Assembly: GCA_965220615.1 (NCBI GenBank) | Contig: CBDCQL010000002.1 | Location: 1,240,001-1,304,000 of the forward strand | Length of the DNA: 64,000 nt | From: JAGWBD01 sp965220615 | GTDB lineage: Bacteria; Chloroflexota; Anaerolineae; Aggregatilineales; Phototrophicaceae | Reading direction: 5' to 3' | Part shown: positions 42,672 through 51,503 of the stretch, one piece after another | How the letters are laid out: each line of letters begins with the position of its first letter | How positions within the stretch are numbered: the stretch's first letter is position 1 | Notes under the pieces: model-generated | What the model saw: the letters and a program-made list of their open reading frames with translations, nothing else | Told to the model about the DNA's origin: nothing | Databases searched by the model: none | Made by a program: the position numbers and the translations under genes

Positions 42672-43637
42672 GTGAAAGCGACTCTGACACCCGGCCGCTG
42701 GCGGGGACTGAAAACGACCAGCACCAGCGAAAACGTCTTCACGATCATGGCCTTTGACCAGCGTGGCAGTTTCGTCGGCATGTTGCCCAAGGGCAGCGGT
42801 TACGACGACGCCGTGGCGATCAAGTCAGAGGTAGTCGGCCAGCTGTCGCCATACACCAGCGCCGTTCTGCTGGATCCAACCTACGGCCTGCGACCCGCCA
42901 TGCAGATGCACCGCAACAGCGGCCTGCTGATGGCCCTCGAAAAGTCCGGCTACACTGGCGACAGCACCATGCGCCGCGCGGACTTCGACCCTGACTGGAC
43001 GGTCGCCAAGATGCGCAGGACCGGCGCGGCCGCCGTCAAGTTGCTCATTTACTACCATCCGGGTTCCGGCGCCCTGGCCGACGAAATAGAAGAAACCATC
43101 AGCGGCATTGTGGCGGATTGCCATGAGCAGGACCTGCCGCTCTTCGTCGAGCCCATGTCTTACAGTCTGGACCCGGACGTCCCCACGGATTCTGCGGACT
43201 TCGCCGCAGGCAAGCCCGAGGTCGTTATCGAGACCGCCCGGCGCATCGGCGCGCTGGGCGTCGACGTTCTCAAGATGGAATTCCCGATGAACGCCAGGTA
43301 CCACAGCGACGAGGGTGAATGGCTGCAGGCCTGTGAAGCGCTCAGCGCCGCCAGCAAGGTGCCCTGGGTGCTGCTCAGCGCAGGCGTGGACTTCGAAATA
43401 TTCGAGCGGCAGGTCCGGGTGGCCTGCGAGGGCGGCGCCAGCGGGTATCTGGGTGGACGCGCCATCTGGAAGGAATGCGCCGGCATGTCGCCCGGTGAAC
43501 GCCATGAATTCCTGCTGGGCACCGCCATGGAACGGATCGAGGCCCTGAACAATCACACCATGCAGCAGGGCCGTCCCTGGACCGACTTCTACGACCTGCC
43601 CGAGGGCGGTTCAGACTGGTACCAAAGTTACGGTTAG
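42672..43637 (+). CDS. LacD-like tagatose 1,6-diphosphate aldolase family protein
   Basis: 321 residues from GTG 42672, six bases after AAGGAG. A class I aldolase of the DeoC/LacD superfamily: AFDQRGSF near residue 27, AVKLLIYYHP (121-130) and VDVLKMEFPM (197-206), where Lys201 corresponds to the Schiff-base Lys of LacD. It would cleave a keto-sugar phosphate to dihydroxyacetone phosphate and an aldehyde. The inositol operon lacks its aldolase (iolJ), so cleavage of 2-deoxy-5-keto-gluconate 6-phosphate is a possible role besides tagatose or fructose phosphates. Confidence 0.85.
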   Translation: MKATLTPGRWRGLKTTSTSENVFTIMAFDQRGSFVGMLPKGSGYDDAVAIKSEVVGQLSPYTSAVLLDPTYGLRPAMQMHRNSGLLMALEKSGYTGDSTMRRADFDPDWTVAKMRRTGAAAVKLLIYYHPGSGALADEIEETISGIVADCHEQDLPLFVEPMSYSLDPDVPTDSADFAAGKPEVVIETARRIGALGVDVLKMEFPMNARYHSDEGEWLQACEALSAASKVPWVLLSAGVDFEIFERQVRVACEGGASGYLGGRAIWKECAGMSPGERHEFLLGTAMERIEALNNHTMQQGRPWTDFYDLPEGGSDWYQSYG

Positions 43638-43646
43638 AGGCCTGAC

Positions 43647-45146
43647 TCAGGCATCATCCAGTTGCGCCAGTTGGTGAAATTGCGGCGCCAAGGCCGGGTA
43701 CAGGGCGCGATAAGCTGAATAAATATCCTGGTAACGGGTCACGAGATCAGGTTGCGGCAGGGATTCGTCCAGACGCTGAACCATCGCCCCGCAGGCTTCG
43801 GGCACGTCCGCGAAAGCGCCGGCGCCGACTGCCGCCAAAATCGCGGCGCCAAAGGCTGCGCCCTCGCTGGTGTTGACGCGGTATAACGGCAAGTCCATGA
43901 TGTCTGTCGTCAACTGCCGCCAGAGCGGGCTGTTGGCCGCCCCACCCTGAATCACCGCATCCGAGGGGTCCAGCCCCTGGGCCTGCAGGAGTTCGAGACT
44001 TTCCCGCATTCCGAACGCGACACCCTCCATCACGGCCCGCACCATGTGACCCAAACCGTGGCGCAAGGTCAGGCCGACGAAAGCGCCGCGCGCCAAAGGA
44101 TCTGGATGCGGGTGGCGCTCGCCGCTTAGCCATGGCGCGAACAACAGACCTTCCGCTCCTGGCGGCACGACTTCAGCCATTGCGCCAAGCTCGTCGAATT
44201 CCCGATCGGGCGCCAGGGCATCGCGCAACCAGCGCAATCCGCCGGCGGCGCTCAACATGACGCCCATACTGAACCAGGTGCCTGGCATGGGGCCGCAAAA
44301 GGTGTGAAGGCGACCTTGCGGCTCCGGTTCGTATCGGTCGTTGATGGAATAGGCCACACCCGACGTGCCCATCGTCAAGCTGAGTTGACCCGGGCTCACC
44401 ACGCCGCTGCCGACTCCGCCGGCGGGCTGGTCTCCGGCCCCGCCCACGATTCTGGTTCCGGCCGGGAGCCCGGTGACGGCTGCACCGGCCGGGCTGACTT
44501 CAGCGCAGACTTCCTGCGATTCCGCCAGGGCGGGCAACCAGTCGCGCGGTATCCCCAGCGCGTCCAGCATTTCGCCTGACCAGGCTCGTGCGCCAATGTC
44601 CATCAGGGCCATGCCGGATCCGTCGGCGACGTCCGTGACGCGTTCCCCGCTGAGCAGAAAACGAACGTAGTCCTTCGGCAGCAACACCTGCGCAATACGT
44701 CCAAAGACCTCCGGCTCCTGCTCGCGCAACCAGGCGATCTTGGGCGCTGTGAAGCCCGGAAAGATCCTGCTGCCAATGAGACGGTAGAGGCGTTCCGCGC
44801 CGATGGCCTCGGTGATGGCCTCGCATTGCGCCGCGCTGCGTTGGTCGTTCCACAGGATGGCCGGCCGCAAGGGCTCATCCCGGGCATCAAGCGCCGTCAG
44901 GCCGTGCATCTGGCCGGTCAGGCCCAACGCGACGATGGAGCCCTGCGGAATCTCTTGGGCAACCTGCCGCAGCGAAGCGCAACTGGCCCGCCACCACTCG
45001 GCCGGGTCCTGCTCGGACCACAGAGGCCTTGGCGTATCAAGCTGGTGATCATGACTGGCCGTTGCAACCACCGCGCCGCTGGCGTCAATGACCACGGCCT
45101 TCGAGGCCGTGGTGCTGACGTCCAGGCCGATAAAGTGCTCGCTCAT
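43647..45146 (-). CDS. xylB: Xylulokinase
   Basis: 499 residues, FGGY carbohydrate kinase at the usual length. N-terminal GLDVSTTASKAVVID binds ATP phosphate. GLTGQMHGLTALD carries the MHG signature specific to xylulokinases. LWSEQDPAEWW and the C-terminal IQGGAANSPLWRQLTTDIMD segment are typical. It phosphorylates D-xylulose for the pentose phosphate pathway. It is the last gene of a minus-strand run from 51321, 35 bases after the PAC2-family gene, so it may share transcription with the pyrimidine catabolic genes although no functional tie is evident. Confidence 0.92.
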   Translation of the reverse strand: MSEHFIGLDVSTTASKAVVIDASGAVVATASHDHQLDTPRPLWSEQDPAEWWRASCASLRQVAQEIPQGSIVALGLTGQMHGLTALDARDEPLRPAILWNDQRSAAQCEAITEAIGAERLYRLIGSRIFPGFTAPKIAWLREQEPEVFGRIAQVLLPKDYVRFLLSGERVTDVADGSGMALMDIGARAWSGEMLDALGIPRDWLPALAESQEVCAEVSPAGAAVTGLPAGTRIVGGAGDQPAGGVGSGVVSPGQLSLTMGTSGVAYSINDRYEPEPQGRLHTFCGPMPGTWFSMGVMLSAAGGLRWLRDALAPDREFDELGAMAEVVPPGAEGLLFAPWLSGERHPHPDPLARGAFVGLTLRHGLGHMVRAVMEGVAFGMRESLELLQAQGLDPSDAVIQGGAANSPLWRQLTTDIMDLPLYRVNTSEGAAFGAAILAAVGAGAFADVPEACGAMVQRLDESLPQPDLVTRYQDIYSAYRALYPALAPQFHQLAQLDDA

Positions 45147-45181
45147 GTCAGCTCCACATCCGGCAGGTCAGTTTTCGAAAT

Positions 45182-46108
45182 TCAGGCAGGATTCTCGCGG
45201 TCGTCCAGCAGCCCGCGCAGGGCATCTTCCCACACGTCGTCAAGGGGATCGAAGACCGGCTCCTCGAATTCATCCGACAGGCGTTTCAGATAGTCACGCA
45301 CGCCGGCCTCCGGCGCCATTTTTTCCAGTTCATCGACCTTGGACTCGACGACTTCCACGAGTCGCTTGCTTTTTTCCTCAAGGTCTTCGAGCGCAAAGCT
45401 TGTACGCAGCATGAAATTGACGCGGCGCATTACGCCAAGCCAGGCCGTAAAGTCGTTTTCGATGCGGATGGTGTTGGTCAGCTTCCCCATGTTGGAGAAA
45501 TCGTAGGTGGGCACCAGGGCGTGCATTCCCGCATATTCCAGGTCCCGCTCACTGGCCCGGCTGCAAAGGTAGGACCCAATGCTTGCGCCACCATGATAGT
45601 CGGAGAGGTTCACCGCCAGTCTCGCAAACTCGTCCGCCATGCGCTTGAGGCTGAAATTGCAGGACACGATGCGTTCGCGATCGAAAGGCAGTTCACCGTA
45701 CACGCCGCCCAGACTGACGATTCGCTCGACCTTCAGGTCAGTGGCAAGGTCAAACAGCGCGTTGCTGTAACGGTCGATGTCCAGGTGCGGCTCGTCACCC
45801 AGGAAGATCACGACGCCGCATTCGCCGCTGCGCGTGAAAAAAAGTTCGTTGCGCCGGGTTTCCATCGAGCGGGGATAGCCGTTTTCGAAGCGCACCACCG
45901 GCCGCACCAGATCGTGCGTGCCGGGGATCTGAAACATATAAAAGCCCTGGTTGTTGAAGCGGCCAATCCGCCTGGCACTGTTGCGCTGGACCAGGTATTT
46001 CGGCAGCCCGGAAGATAGCGAGCCGGCATCCGCCCACTGGCGCCAGCCGGCGAGCATCACCATGCGCTCAGCCTGCGGTCTATCCCACAGTTCCACTACG
46101 TCGGGCAT
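45182..46108 (-). CDS. PAC2 family protein
   Basis: 308 residues of the PAC2 (proteasome assembly chaperone-like, also called DUF75) family, recognised from the N-terminal MLAGWRQWADAGSLSSGL pattern, GDEPHLDID, VSLGGVYGELPFDR and YHGGASIGSYL. The C-terminal 70 residues are highly charged and probably helical, ending in an acidic tail. Family members occur in Actinobacteria, Chloroflexota and archaea, and some ATP-grasp-linked members have been described. The molecular role in bacteria is unsettled. It sits 42 bases after dihydropyrimidinase on the same strand. Confidence 0.85.
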   Translation of the reverse strand: MPDVVELWDRPQAERMVMLAGWRQWADAGSLSSGLPKYLVQRNSARRIGRFNNQGFYMFQIPGTHDLVRPVVRFENGYPRSMETRRNELFFTRSGECGVVIFLGDEPHLDIDRYSNALFDLATDLKVERIVSLGGVYGELPFDRERIVSCNFSLKRMADEFARLAVNLSDYHGGASIGSYLCSRASERDLEYAGMHALVPTYDFSNMGKLTNTIRIENDFTAWLGVMRRVNFMLRTSFALEDLEEKSKRLVEVVESKVDELEKMAPEAGVRDYLKRLSDEFEEPVFDPLDDVWEDALRGLLDDRENPA

Positions 46109-46150
46109 GATTGTGCTCCCCTCGTCGTCGGAGCGAGCAGGCGGCGGCCG

Positions 46151-47629
46151 TCACAGAACGGGTGCATTGGGCCGGCGCGCGATGAAGCACCCGTCACCGT
46201 TTCGGCCCAACCAGTTGTCCCCGTCCACAATCTTGCGCCCCCGCAGCCAGACCTGCATGGGTCGACCGCGGATCGGCATCCCCTCGTACACGATGTAGTC
46301 GGTGCGCATGTGCGTCGTTTCCACACTCAGCACGTGCTTTTCGTTCGGATCCCAGATGGCGATGTCGGCATCAGAACCTACTGCAATCGTGCCCTTCTTC
46401 GGGTACATACCAAAGATTTTGGCCGGATTGCTGCACATTAACTCAACAAAGCGCGTGGGCGAAATGCGTCCGCTGTTGACGCCATGCTCCCACATCACCA
46501 TCATGCGCTCTTCCAGGCCCGGCATGCCGTTCGGAATCTTCGCGAAATTGCCCAGTCCCAGTTCCTTGCCCGGGCGGCGCCAGGAAGGGTCCTGTGCCTC
46601 GTAGTCAACCCATTCGCCGTTGTCATGCGCCGCGGCCCACTCCTGCCACGGGCCCACCCCGCCCTCATACCAGAAGTTGCAGTGGTCGGTGCTGACGTGC
46701 TGCAGGGAGCCATCCCGGATGGCCTGCCACAACACGCCGTGGTCGGCGTTGCTGCGAATCGGCGGCGAGCAAATGAATTTGGCGCCCTCGAAACCGGGCA
46801 TGGCCAGATGGTCGTCAACGGTCAGGAAGAAATACTGCGTGCAGCTTTCGCCCATCACCGGGTAGCCCAGAGCCCTGCCGCGCTGAATCGCCTCGACGGC
46901 CGCTCGCGTCGTGACGTGGACCACGTAAAGCGGGCAACCGGCCAGACCGGCCATGACCACGGCCCGGTTGGTCGCCTCGCCCTCAATTTGCGGCGGTCTG
47001 GAACTGGCATGATACCTCGGCTCCACCTTGCCTTCGGCCAGAAGACGCGGTGTCAACTCGGCCTCCACGTCGCCGTTCTCGGCATGCACCATGACGATCA
47101 TGCCGTGCTGCGCGGCCACCTGCATGGCGCGGAACAGGGTCGTGTCGTCGATCTGGAACACGTTCTTGTAGGCCATGAACAGCTTCAGGCTGGTGATGCC
47201 CTCGTCCAGCAGGGAGGGAATCTCTTCCATCACTTCATCGCGCAGGTCGGTGATCGCCATGTGAAAGCCGTAGTCGACCTGCGCCAGGTGCGCCGACTTG
47301 GCGCGCCAGGTCTCCAGGCCGTCCTGCAGGCTGCCGCCGATGGGCTGCACCACAAAATCGATGTGTGACGTGGAGCCGCCAAAGGCCAGCGCCCGATGAC
47401 CCGTGTCAAAATCGTCGTTGCTGACCGTGCCGCCAAAGGGCAATTCGAGGTGCGTGTGCACGTCGATACCGCCCGGCATCAGGTACATGTCGTCGCAGTC
47501 CACCACCTCGTGACCCGCGGCGTCCAGTTCCAGGCCGATCAGGGTTACGACTTCACCCTCGACCAGCACGTCCGCCTGCAACATGTCGCTGGCGGTGATG
47601 ACGGTCCCGTTGCGGAACAGGGTCCCCAT
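46151..47629 (-). CDS. hydA: Dihydropyrimidinase (hydantoinase)
   Basis: 492 residues of the cyclic amidohydrolase family. Binuclear metal site: DVHTHLELPFGG (about 55-66), the carbamylated Lys in SLKLFMAYKN (about 147-156), and His in MIVMVHAEN and VVHVTTRA. The C-terminus with GTIAVGSDADIAIWDP is standard. It opens 5,6-dihydrouracil or dihydrothymine to N-carbamoyl-beta-amino acids. The operon supplies the next steps (ureidopropionase-like nitrilase, semialdehyde dehydrogenase, divergent aminotransferase), which makes pyrimidine degradation the likely role rather than detoxifying hydantoins. Confidence 0.93.
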   Translation of the reverse strand: MGTLFRNGTVITASDMLQADVLVEGEVVTLIGLELDAAGHEVVDCDDMYLMPGGIDVHTHLELPFGGTVSNDDFDTGHRALAFGGSTSHIDFVVQPIGGSLQDGLETWRAKSAHLAQVDYGFHMAITDLRDEVMEEIPSLLDEGITSLKLFMAYKNVFQIDDTTLFRAMQVAAQHGMIVMVHAENGDVEAELTPRLLAEGKVEPRYHASSRPPQIEGEATNRAVVMAGLAGCPLYVVHVTTRAAVEAIQRGRALGYPVMGESCTQYFFLTVDDHLAMPGFEGAKFICSPPIRSNADHGVLWQAIRDGSLQHVSTDHCNFWYEGGVGPWQEWAAAHDNGEWVDYEAQDPSWRRPGKELGLGNFAKIPNGMPGLEERMMVMWEHGVNSGRISPTRFVELMCSNPAKIFGMYPKKGTIAVGSDADIAIWDPNEKHVLSVETTHMRTDYIVYEGMPIRGRPMQVWLRGRKIVDGDNWLGRNGDGCFIARRPNAPVL

Positions 47630-47639
47630 GGCGTCCTCC

Positions 47640-48641
47640 TTACTGAAAGTGCGGGATGACGTGCTCGCCGTATTCCGCGACGATGCGCTCCTCCTCGCCG
47701 CACATGAGATAAATGTTGAACTGGGTCACGCCGGCATCCTGCAGGGCCGCCAGTTTTTCGACATGCGCTTCTGCGGGGCCCAGAATGCTGAAACTCTCGA
47801 TCACCTCGTCGCTGATGAAGCCGAGATGACCGGCGTCCTTGCTGGCATGTTCGTGATAATCGTAACCGCGGCGCCCCTCGATATAGCGGGTGAAGCTATC
47901 CGGCACCTCGGTGGTGGCGCTGCCATATTTCTCGACGATATCCGCGACATGATTGCCGACCATCGCCGGGAACCAGCGCGTCTGTTCACGGCCTTTCGCC
48001 AGGTCGCCAACCCATACCGGCGCCGCCGCCATCACACGGTAACCCGACATGTCACGCCCGGCCGCTTCTCCCGCCTCCAGCGCCTGATTCAGGAACCAGC
48101 GGCAAAGCAGCGGTTCGGCCAGCTGGATCACCAGGCCATCGCCATGTTCGCCGGCCGCCTTCAGCGCGCGCGGGCCGTAAGCCGCGATCCAGACCGGCAG
48201 TTCATAGCCCTCGGCCCAGGGAATTTGAACGGCGTCCGGCGCTTCCTCGTAATGCACTGTATCGCCGCGCACCATCCCCTTGACGGCGTGCACAAACTCG
48301 CACATCCGGGCGATGGTCTTCGGCGTCTTGCCCATGACGCGCATCGAACTGTCACCCCGCCCCAGGCCGATGTCCAGCCGCCCGCCGCTCTGCAGCGCCA
48401 GCGTGGCGTACATACTGGCCGCCACGGACCAGTCGCGTACCCCAGGGTTGGTCACGCAGGGGCCAAAGCGGATGCTGTCGGTGTGCTCCATGCACATCGC
48501 CATCGTCACCCAGGGGTCGCGCCACAGGATGTGCGAGTCGTAAAACCAGGCGTAGCTGAATCCGGCCAGTTCCGCCTGGCGACAAAGTGCGACGGTCCGC
48601 TGTGGACTGATGTCCCCCTTGAAGGTGATCGCGAATTCCAT
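47640..48641 (-). CDS. LLM class (luciferase-like) F420-type oxidoreductase
   Basis: 333 residues from ATG 48641 behind AGGAGGG. Luciferase-like TIM barrel of the F420-dependent group: EFAITFKGDISPQR, GFSYAWFYDSHILWRDPW, FGPCVTNPGVRD and LDIGLGRGDSSMR are visible. It would use F420 or FMN to oxidise or reduce a substrate. It lies between dihydropyrimidinase and the ureidopropionase-like gene, with 10- and 13-base gaps, so a role in pyrimidine breakdown is likely. No dihydropyrimidine dehydrogenase is present in the window, so it is a candidate for that step. RutA, an unrelated-pathway uracil ring-opening enzyme, belongs to the same superfamily. Confidence 0.87.
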   Translation of the reverse strand: MEFAITFKGDISPQRTVALCRQAELAGFSYAWFYDSHILWRDPWVTMAMCMEHTDSIRFGPCVTNPGVRDWSVAASMYATLALQSGGRLDIGLGRGDSSMRVMGKTPKTIARMCEFVHAVKGMVRGDTVHYEEAPDAVQIPWAEGYELPVWIAAYGPRALKAAGEHGDGLVIQLAEPLLCRWFLNQALEAGEAAGRDMSGYRVMAAAPVWVGDLAKGREQTRWFPAMVGNHVADIVEKYGSATTEVPDSFTRYIEGRRGYDYHEHASKDAGHLGFISDEVIESFSILGPAEAHVEKLAALQDAGVTQFNIYLMCGEEERIVAEYGEHVIPHFQ

Positions 48642-48654
48642 CCCACCCTCCTGC

Positions 48655-49497
48655 TCAGGGGCTGACCAGATTCTCGTAGGCGTCCGGGCGACGATCACGA
48701 TAGAACTGCCAGACTTGCCGCACTTCTTCCACCTGGCTCATGTCCAGGTCACGCACCATGAGTTCTTCCTCGTGGGGATCGCCCACCTCACCGACGAACT
48801 CGCCACGGGGCGTGCAGAAGTAGCTCTGGCCGTAGAAGTCGTTGTCGCCAAGAGGCTCTATGCCGACGCGGTTGATCGTCCCGACGTAGTAGCCGTTGGC
48901 GATGGCGTGGCTGGTCTGTTCAATGCGCCACAAATGCTGCGACAGCCCACGACTCGTGGCCGAGGGGATGAAGACGATTTCCGCGCCATTGAGGCCCAGC
49001 GCCCGCGCGCCTTCGGGGAAGTGACGGTCATAGCAAATGTAAACGCCTATCGTTCCGACCGCCGTTTCAAAGACCGGATACCCCAGGTTGCCAGGACGGA
49101 AATAAAATTTCTCCCAGAAACCGGCCACCTGCGGGATGTGGGTCTTGCGGTACTTGCCCAGGTAACGACCGTCGGCATCGATGACGGCAGCGGTGTTGTA
49201 GTAGACGCCGGTCTGCTCTTCCTCATACATCGGCACGATGAGCACCATGCCGGTCTCTTTCGCCAAACCCTGCATCAGGCGCGTGGTCGGCCCGTCCGGG
49301 ATAGCCTCGGTGTAGCCGTAGTATTTTGTGTCCTGCACCTGACAAAAGTAGGGGCCGTAAAACAACTCCTGGAAGCACATGACCTCCGCGCCCTGGCTGG
49401 CAGCCTCATGGGCGTACTTCACGTGCTTTTCGATCATCGTGTCCTTGTCACCGGTCCAGGAAGCCTGCAACAAGGCACCGCGTACTGTGCGAGTCAT
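48655..49497 (-). CDS. Nitrilase-family amidohydrolase, probable beta-ureidopropionase
   Basis: 280 residues, carbon-nitrogen hydrolase superfamily. The catalytic triad is Glu44 (CFQELFYGPYF), Lys118 (YRKTHIPQ) and Cys155 (VYICYDRHFPE). FQELFYGPYF and KTHIPQVAGFWEKFYFRPG closely resemble beta-ureidopropionases and N-carbamoyl-putrescine amidases. It would hydrolyse N-carbamoyl-beta-alanine to beta-alanine, CO2 and ammonia, following dihydropyrimidinase. N-carbamoylputrescine amidase is the main alternative, and context favours the pyrimidine role. Confidence 0.88.
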   Translation of the reverse strand: MTRTVRGALLQASWTGDKDTMIEKHVKYAHEAASQGAEVMCFQELFYGPYFCQVQDTKYYGYTEAIPDGPTTRLMQGLAKETGMVLIVPMYEEEQTGVYYNTAAVIDADGRYLGKYRKTHIPQVAGFWEKFYFRPGNLGYPVFETAVGTIGVYICYDRHFPEGARALGLNGAEIVFIPSATSRGLSQHLWRIEQTSHAIANGYYVGTINRVGIEPLGDNDFYGQSYFCTPRGEFVGEVGDPHEEELMVRDLDMSQVEEVRQVWQFYRDRRPDAYENLVSP

Positions 49498-49513
49498 CGT
49501 TCCCCTCCCCGTA

Positions 49514-49867
49514 TTACTGGCCGGCGTGCTCGCGGGCCGCGCGCTCCAGGGCGCGTCGCGCCTGACGCACGTTTATGCCCGGCGCCACTTCCCGATAGAA
49601 ACGTGCTGCTGTGCTGGCTGCCCGCGCCTGGCCGGCTTCACTCACGTCCTCCAGGTCCAGTGCATAGTCGTCTGAATCCAGGCCATCGATGGCCTCCAGC
49701 GTGATTTCCAGGACGGCTTCGCGGCGAATGCGCATCATTTTCTGGCGTCGCCTTGCGCAGGCGCCGGCCTGGTCGCTGTTGCCGGCACGTTCATAATAGT
49801 CCGCCAGCCCCTCTTCCAGCCCGATGGCCTGGGTCATGATCGCGCCAAAGGTGTTGAGGGGCGTCAT
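49514..49867 (-). CDS. Hypothetical helical protein in the pyrimidine operon
   Basis: 117 residues, predicted all-helical and rich in Arg, Ala and Glu (for example CARRRQKMMRIRREA and a C-terminal RQARRALERAAREHAG). No membrane segment or recognised domain. Its ATG overlaps the stop of the semialdehyde dehydrogenase gene by ATGA and it ends 16 bases before the nitrilase gene, so it is tightly embedded in the catabolic operon. It might be a small accessory subunit, but nothing in the sequence shows this. Confidence 0.65.
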   Translation of the reverse strand: MTPLNTFGAIMTQAIGLEEGLADYYERAGNSDQAGACARRRQKMMRIRREAVLEITLEAIDGLDSDDYALDLEDVSEAGQARAASTAARFYREVAPGINVRQARRALERAAREHAGQ

Positions 49868-51321
49868 CCCTCAAACCACCGCTCGATGACGACCTTGCGA
49901 TCGGTGAAGAAGTCGATTGAGTCCAGTCCCTGACCATGCAGGTCGCCGAAGAAAGAGTCCTTCTGGCCGCCGAAGGGGAAGGACGCCGAGGGCGCCGCAA
50001 CGCCAATGTTGACTCCGATGTTGCCGGCATTGACCCGGTACTTGAAGTCACGGGCATGCGCGCCGCTGCTGGTGAAAATGCTGGCGGCGTTGCCGTAATT
50101 CGAGCGGTTGATCAACTCGACGGCCTCGTCATAACTGTCGGCGCGCATCAGGGACAGCACGGGGCCGAAAATCTCCTCGCGCGCCACGCTCATGTCCGGC
50201 GTGACGTCCTCGAGGATGGTCGGCCCCACGAACATGCCGTCCTCGTAACCTTCCACCTGCAGGTCCCGGCCATCCAGTGAGATCGTCGCGCCTTCCCGTT
50301 CGCCTTCCGTGATCATGTTGACGATGCGTTCGCGCGCCTGGGCGCTGACGACCGTGCCCATCTGCGTAGTCTCGTCCAGGCCATAGCCCACGCGCAGGCC
50401 GGCCACCTGTTTCACCAGTTCATCCCGCAAGCGATCGTAGGCATCGCCGACGCCAACCGCCACCGCAGCCGCCAGGCAACGCTGTCCGGCGCAGCCGTAT
50501 GCCGCGCCCAGCACGTTCTTGACGCTGGATTCCATGTCGGCATCGGGCAGCACGGCAATGTAGTTTTTTGCACCGCCCTGTGCCTGGACCCGCTTGCCGT
50601 TGCGCGTGCAGGTTTCGTAGATGATTTTGGCCACCGGACTGGAACCCACGAAGGACACACCGGCGATGCCCGGGTGTTCCATAATCGCCTGGGCCGAGGT
50701 CACGCCGCCGTGCACCAGGTTGACCACGCCCTCGGGCATATCAAGCTCGTCGATCAGTTCGCAGGTCAACTGCATGCTCAGCGGCGTTTGCGGCGAGGGT
50801 TTGAGAATGAAGGTGTTGCCGCAGGTGATGGCCGTCGGCAGAAACCAGATCGGCACCATGAACGGGAAGTTGAAGGGAGTGATCGCGGCGAACACGCCCA
50901 CCGGCTGACGGACTGTAGTCTCGTCAATGCCGCTGCTGATGTCCTCCACGCCGTCATTGCGCATCATGAAAGGCACGCCGATGCCAAAATCGATACTTTC
51001 GATGCCGCGCCGCACCTCACCCCGCGCCTCGTCGAGGGTCTTGCCGTTTTCGCGCACGACCACTTCGGCGAGGTCGTCAAAGCGGTCTTCGACCAGGTTC
51101 TTGAAATGATGCATGAACTGGGCGCGTTCCAGCACAGGAGTTCTGCGCCACTCCCCAAAGGCTTCCCGGGCTGCCTGCACGGCCTGGTCGACGTCGCCGG
51201 CGCTGGATTCCGGACATTCGGCCAGCAACTCGCAAGTCGCCGGGTTGTGGACCGGAGACCAGTCCCTGCCGCCCGCCTCTACCCATTCTCCACCAATATA
51301 GTTCCTGAGTCTTTCGACCAT
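49864..51321 (-). CDS. mmsA: CoA-acylating methylmalonate/malonate semialdehyde dehydrogenase
   Basis: 485 residues from ATG 51321, preceded by GGGAG. Aldehyde dehydrogenase superfamily, MmsA/IolA branch: NYIGGEWVEA, FAAITPFNFPFMVPIWFLP, GGAKNYIAVLPDADM and the catalytic Cys in YGCAGQRCLAA (about 275-285). It converts malonate semialdehyde or methylmalonate semialdehyde to acetyl-CoA or propionyl-CoA with NAD and CoA. It serves as the final step for beta-alanine from uracil, and the same reaction ends the inositol pathway (IolA), so it may join the two catabolic loci. An in-frame extension upstream of ATG 51321 has no ribosome site. Confidence 0.93.
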   Translation of the reverse strand: MVERLRNYIGGEWVEAGGRDWSPVHNPATCELLAECPESSAGDVDQAVQAAREAFGEWRRTPVLERAQFMHHFKNLVEDRFDDLAEVVVRENGKTLDEARGEVRRGIESIDFGIGVPFMMRNDGVEDISSGIDETTVRQPVGVFAAITPFNFPFMVPIWFLPTAITCGNTFILKPSPQTPLSMQLTCELIDELDMPEGVVNLVHGGVTSAQAIMEHPGIAGVSFVGSSPVAKIIYETCTRNGKRVQAQGGAKNYIAVLPDADMESSVKNVLGAAYGCAGQRCLAAAVAVGVGDAYDRLRDELVKQVAGLRVGYGLDETTQMGTVVSAQARERIVNMITEGEREGATISLDGRDLQVEGYEDGMFVGPTILEDVTPDMSVAREEIFGPVLSLMRADSYDEAVELINRSNYGNAASIFTSSGAHARDFKYRVNAGNIGVNIGVAAPSASFPFGGQKDSFFGDLHGQGLDSIDFFTDRKVVIERWFEG

Positions 51322-51458
51322 GACACTCCCGTCCTGCCGGTAAAGGAAATGTAGCCCCGACCGACCAGTTTCAATCTGTGAAGGGCGGAGTTTACCACAG
51401 AAAGGGGCCCTGCGTGTGGCGACCCTGCACCTGACCGGGTATTCTGTGCCCTTGTCAA

Positions 51459-51470
51459 CTGCACGTGCAG
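51459..51470. promoter_or_regulatory. Perfect palindrome in the divergent mmsA/aminotransferase gap
   Basis: CTGCACGTGCAG is a perfect 12-base palindrome lying 33 bases before the aminotransferase ATG within the 182-base divergent gap. A TTGACA on the minus strand (51458-51453) adjoins it, but no good -10 follows at standard spacing. It is a candidate operator for a regulator of both divergent units. Confidence 0.4.
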
Positions 51471-51503
51471 GCGGCAGGCGCACAAATTACGGGAGTACCA
51501 CGC

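Noticed and set aside
43639..43652. GCCTGA-C-TCAGGC hairpin between two convergent genes
   Set aside because: It is short, has no T-run and includes the xylB stop codon. Chance is a good explanation.
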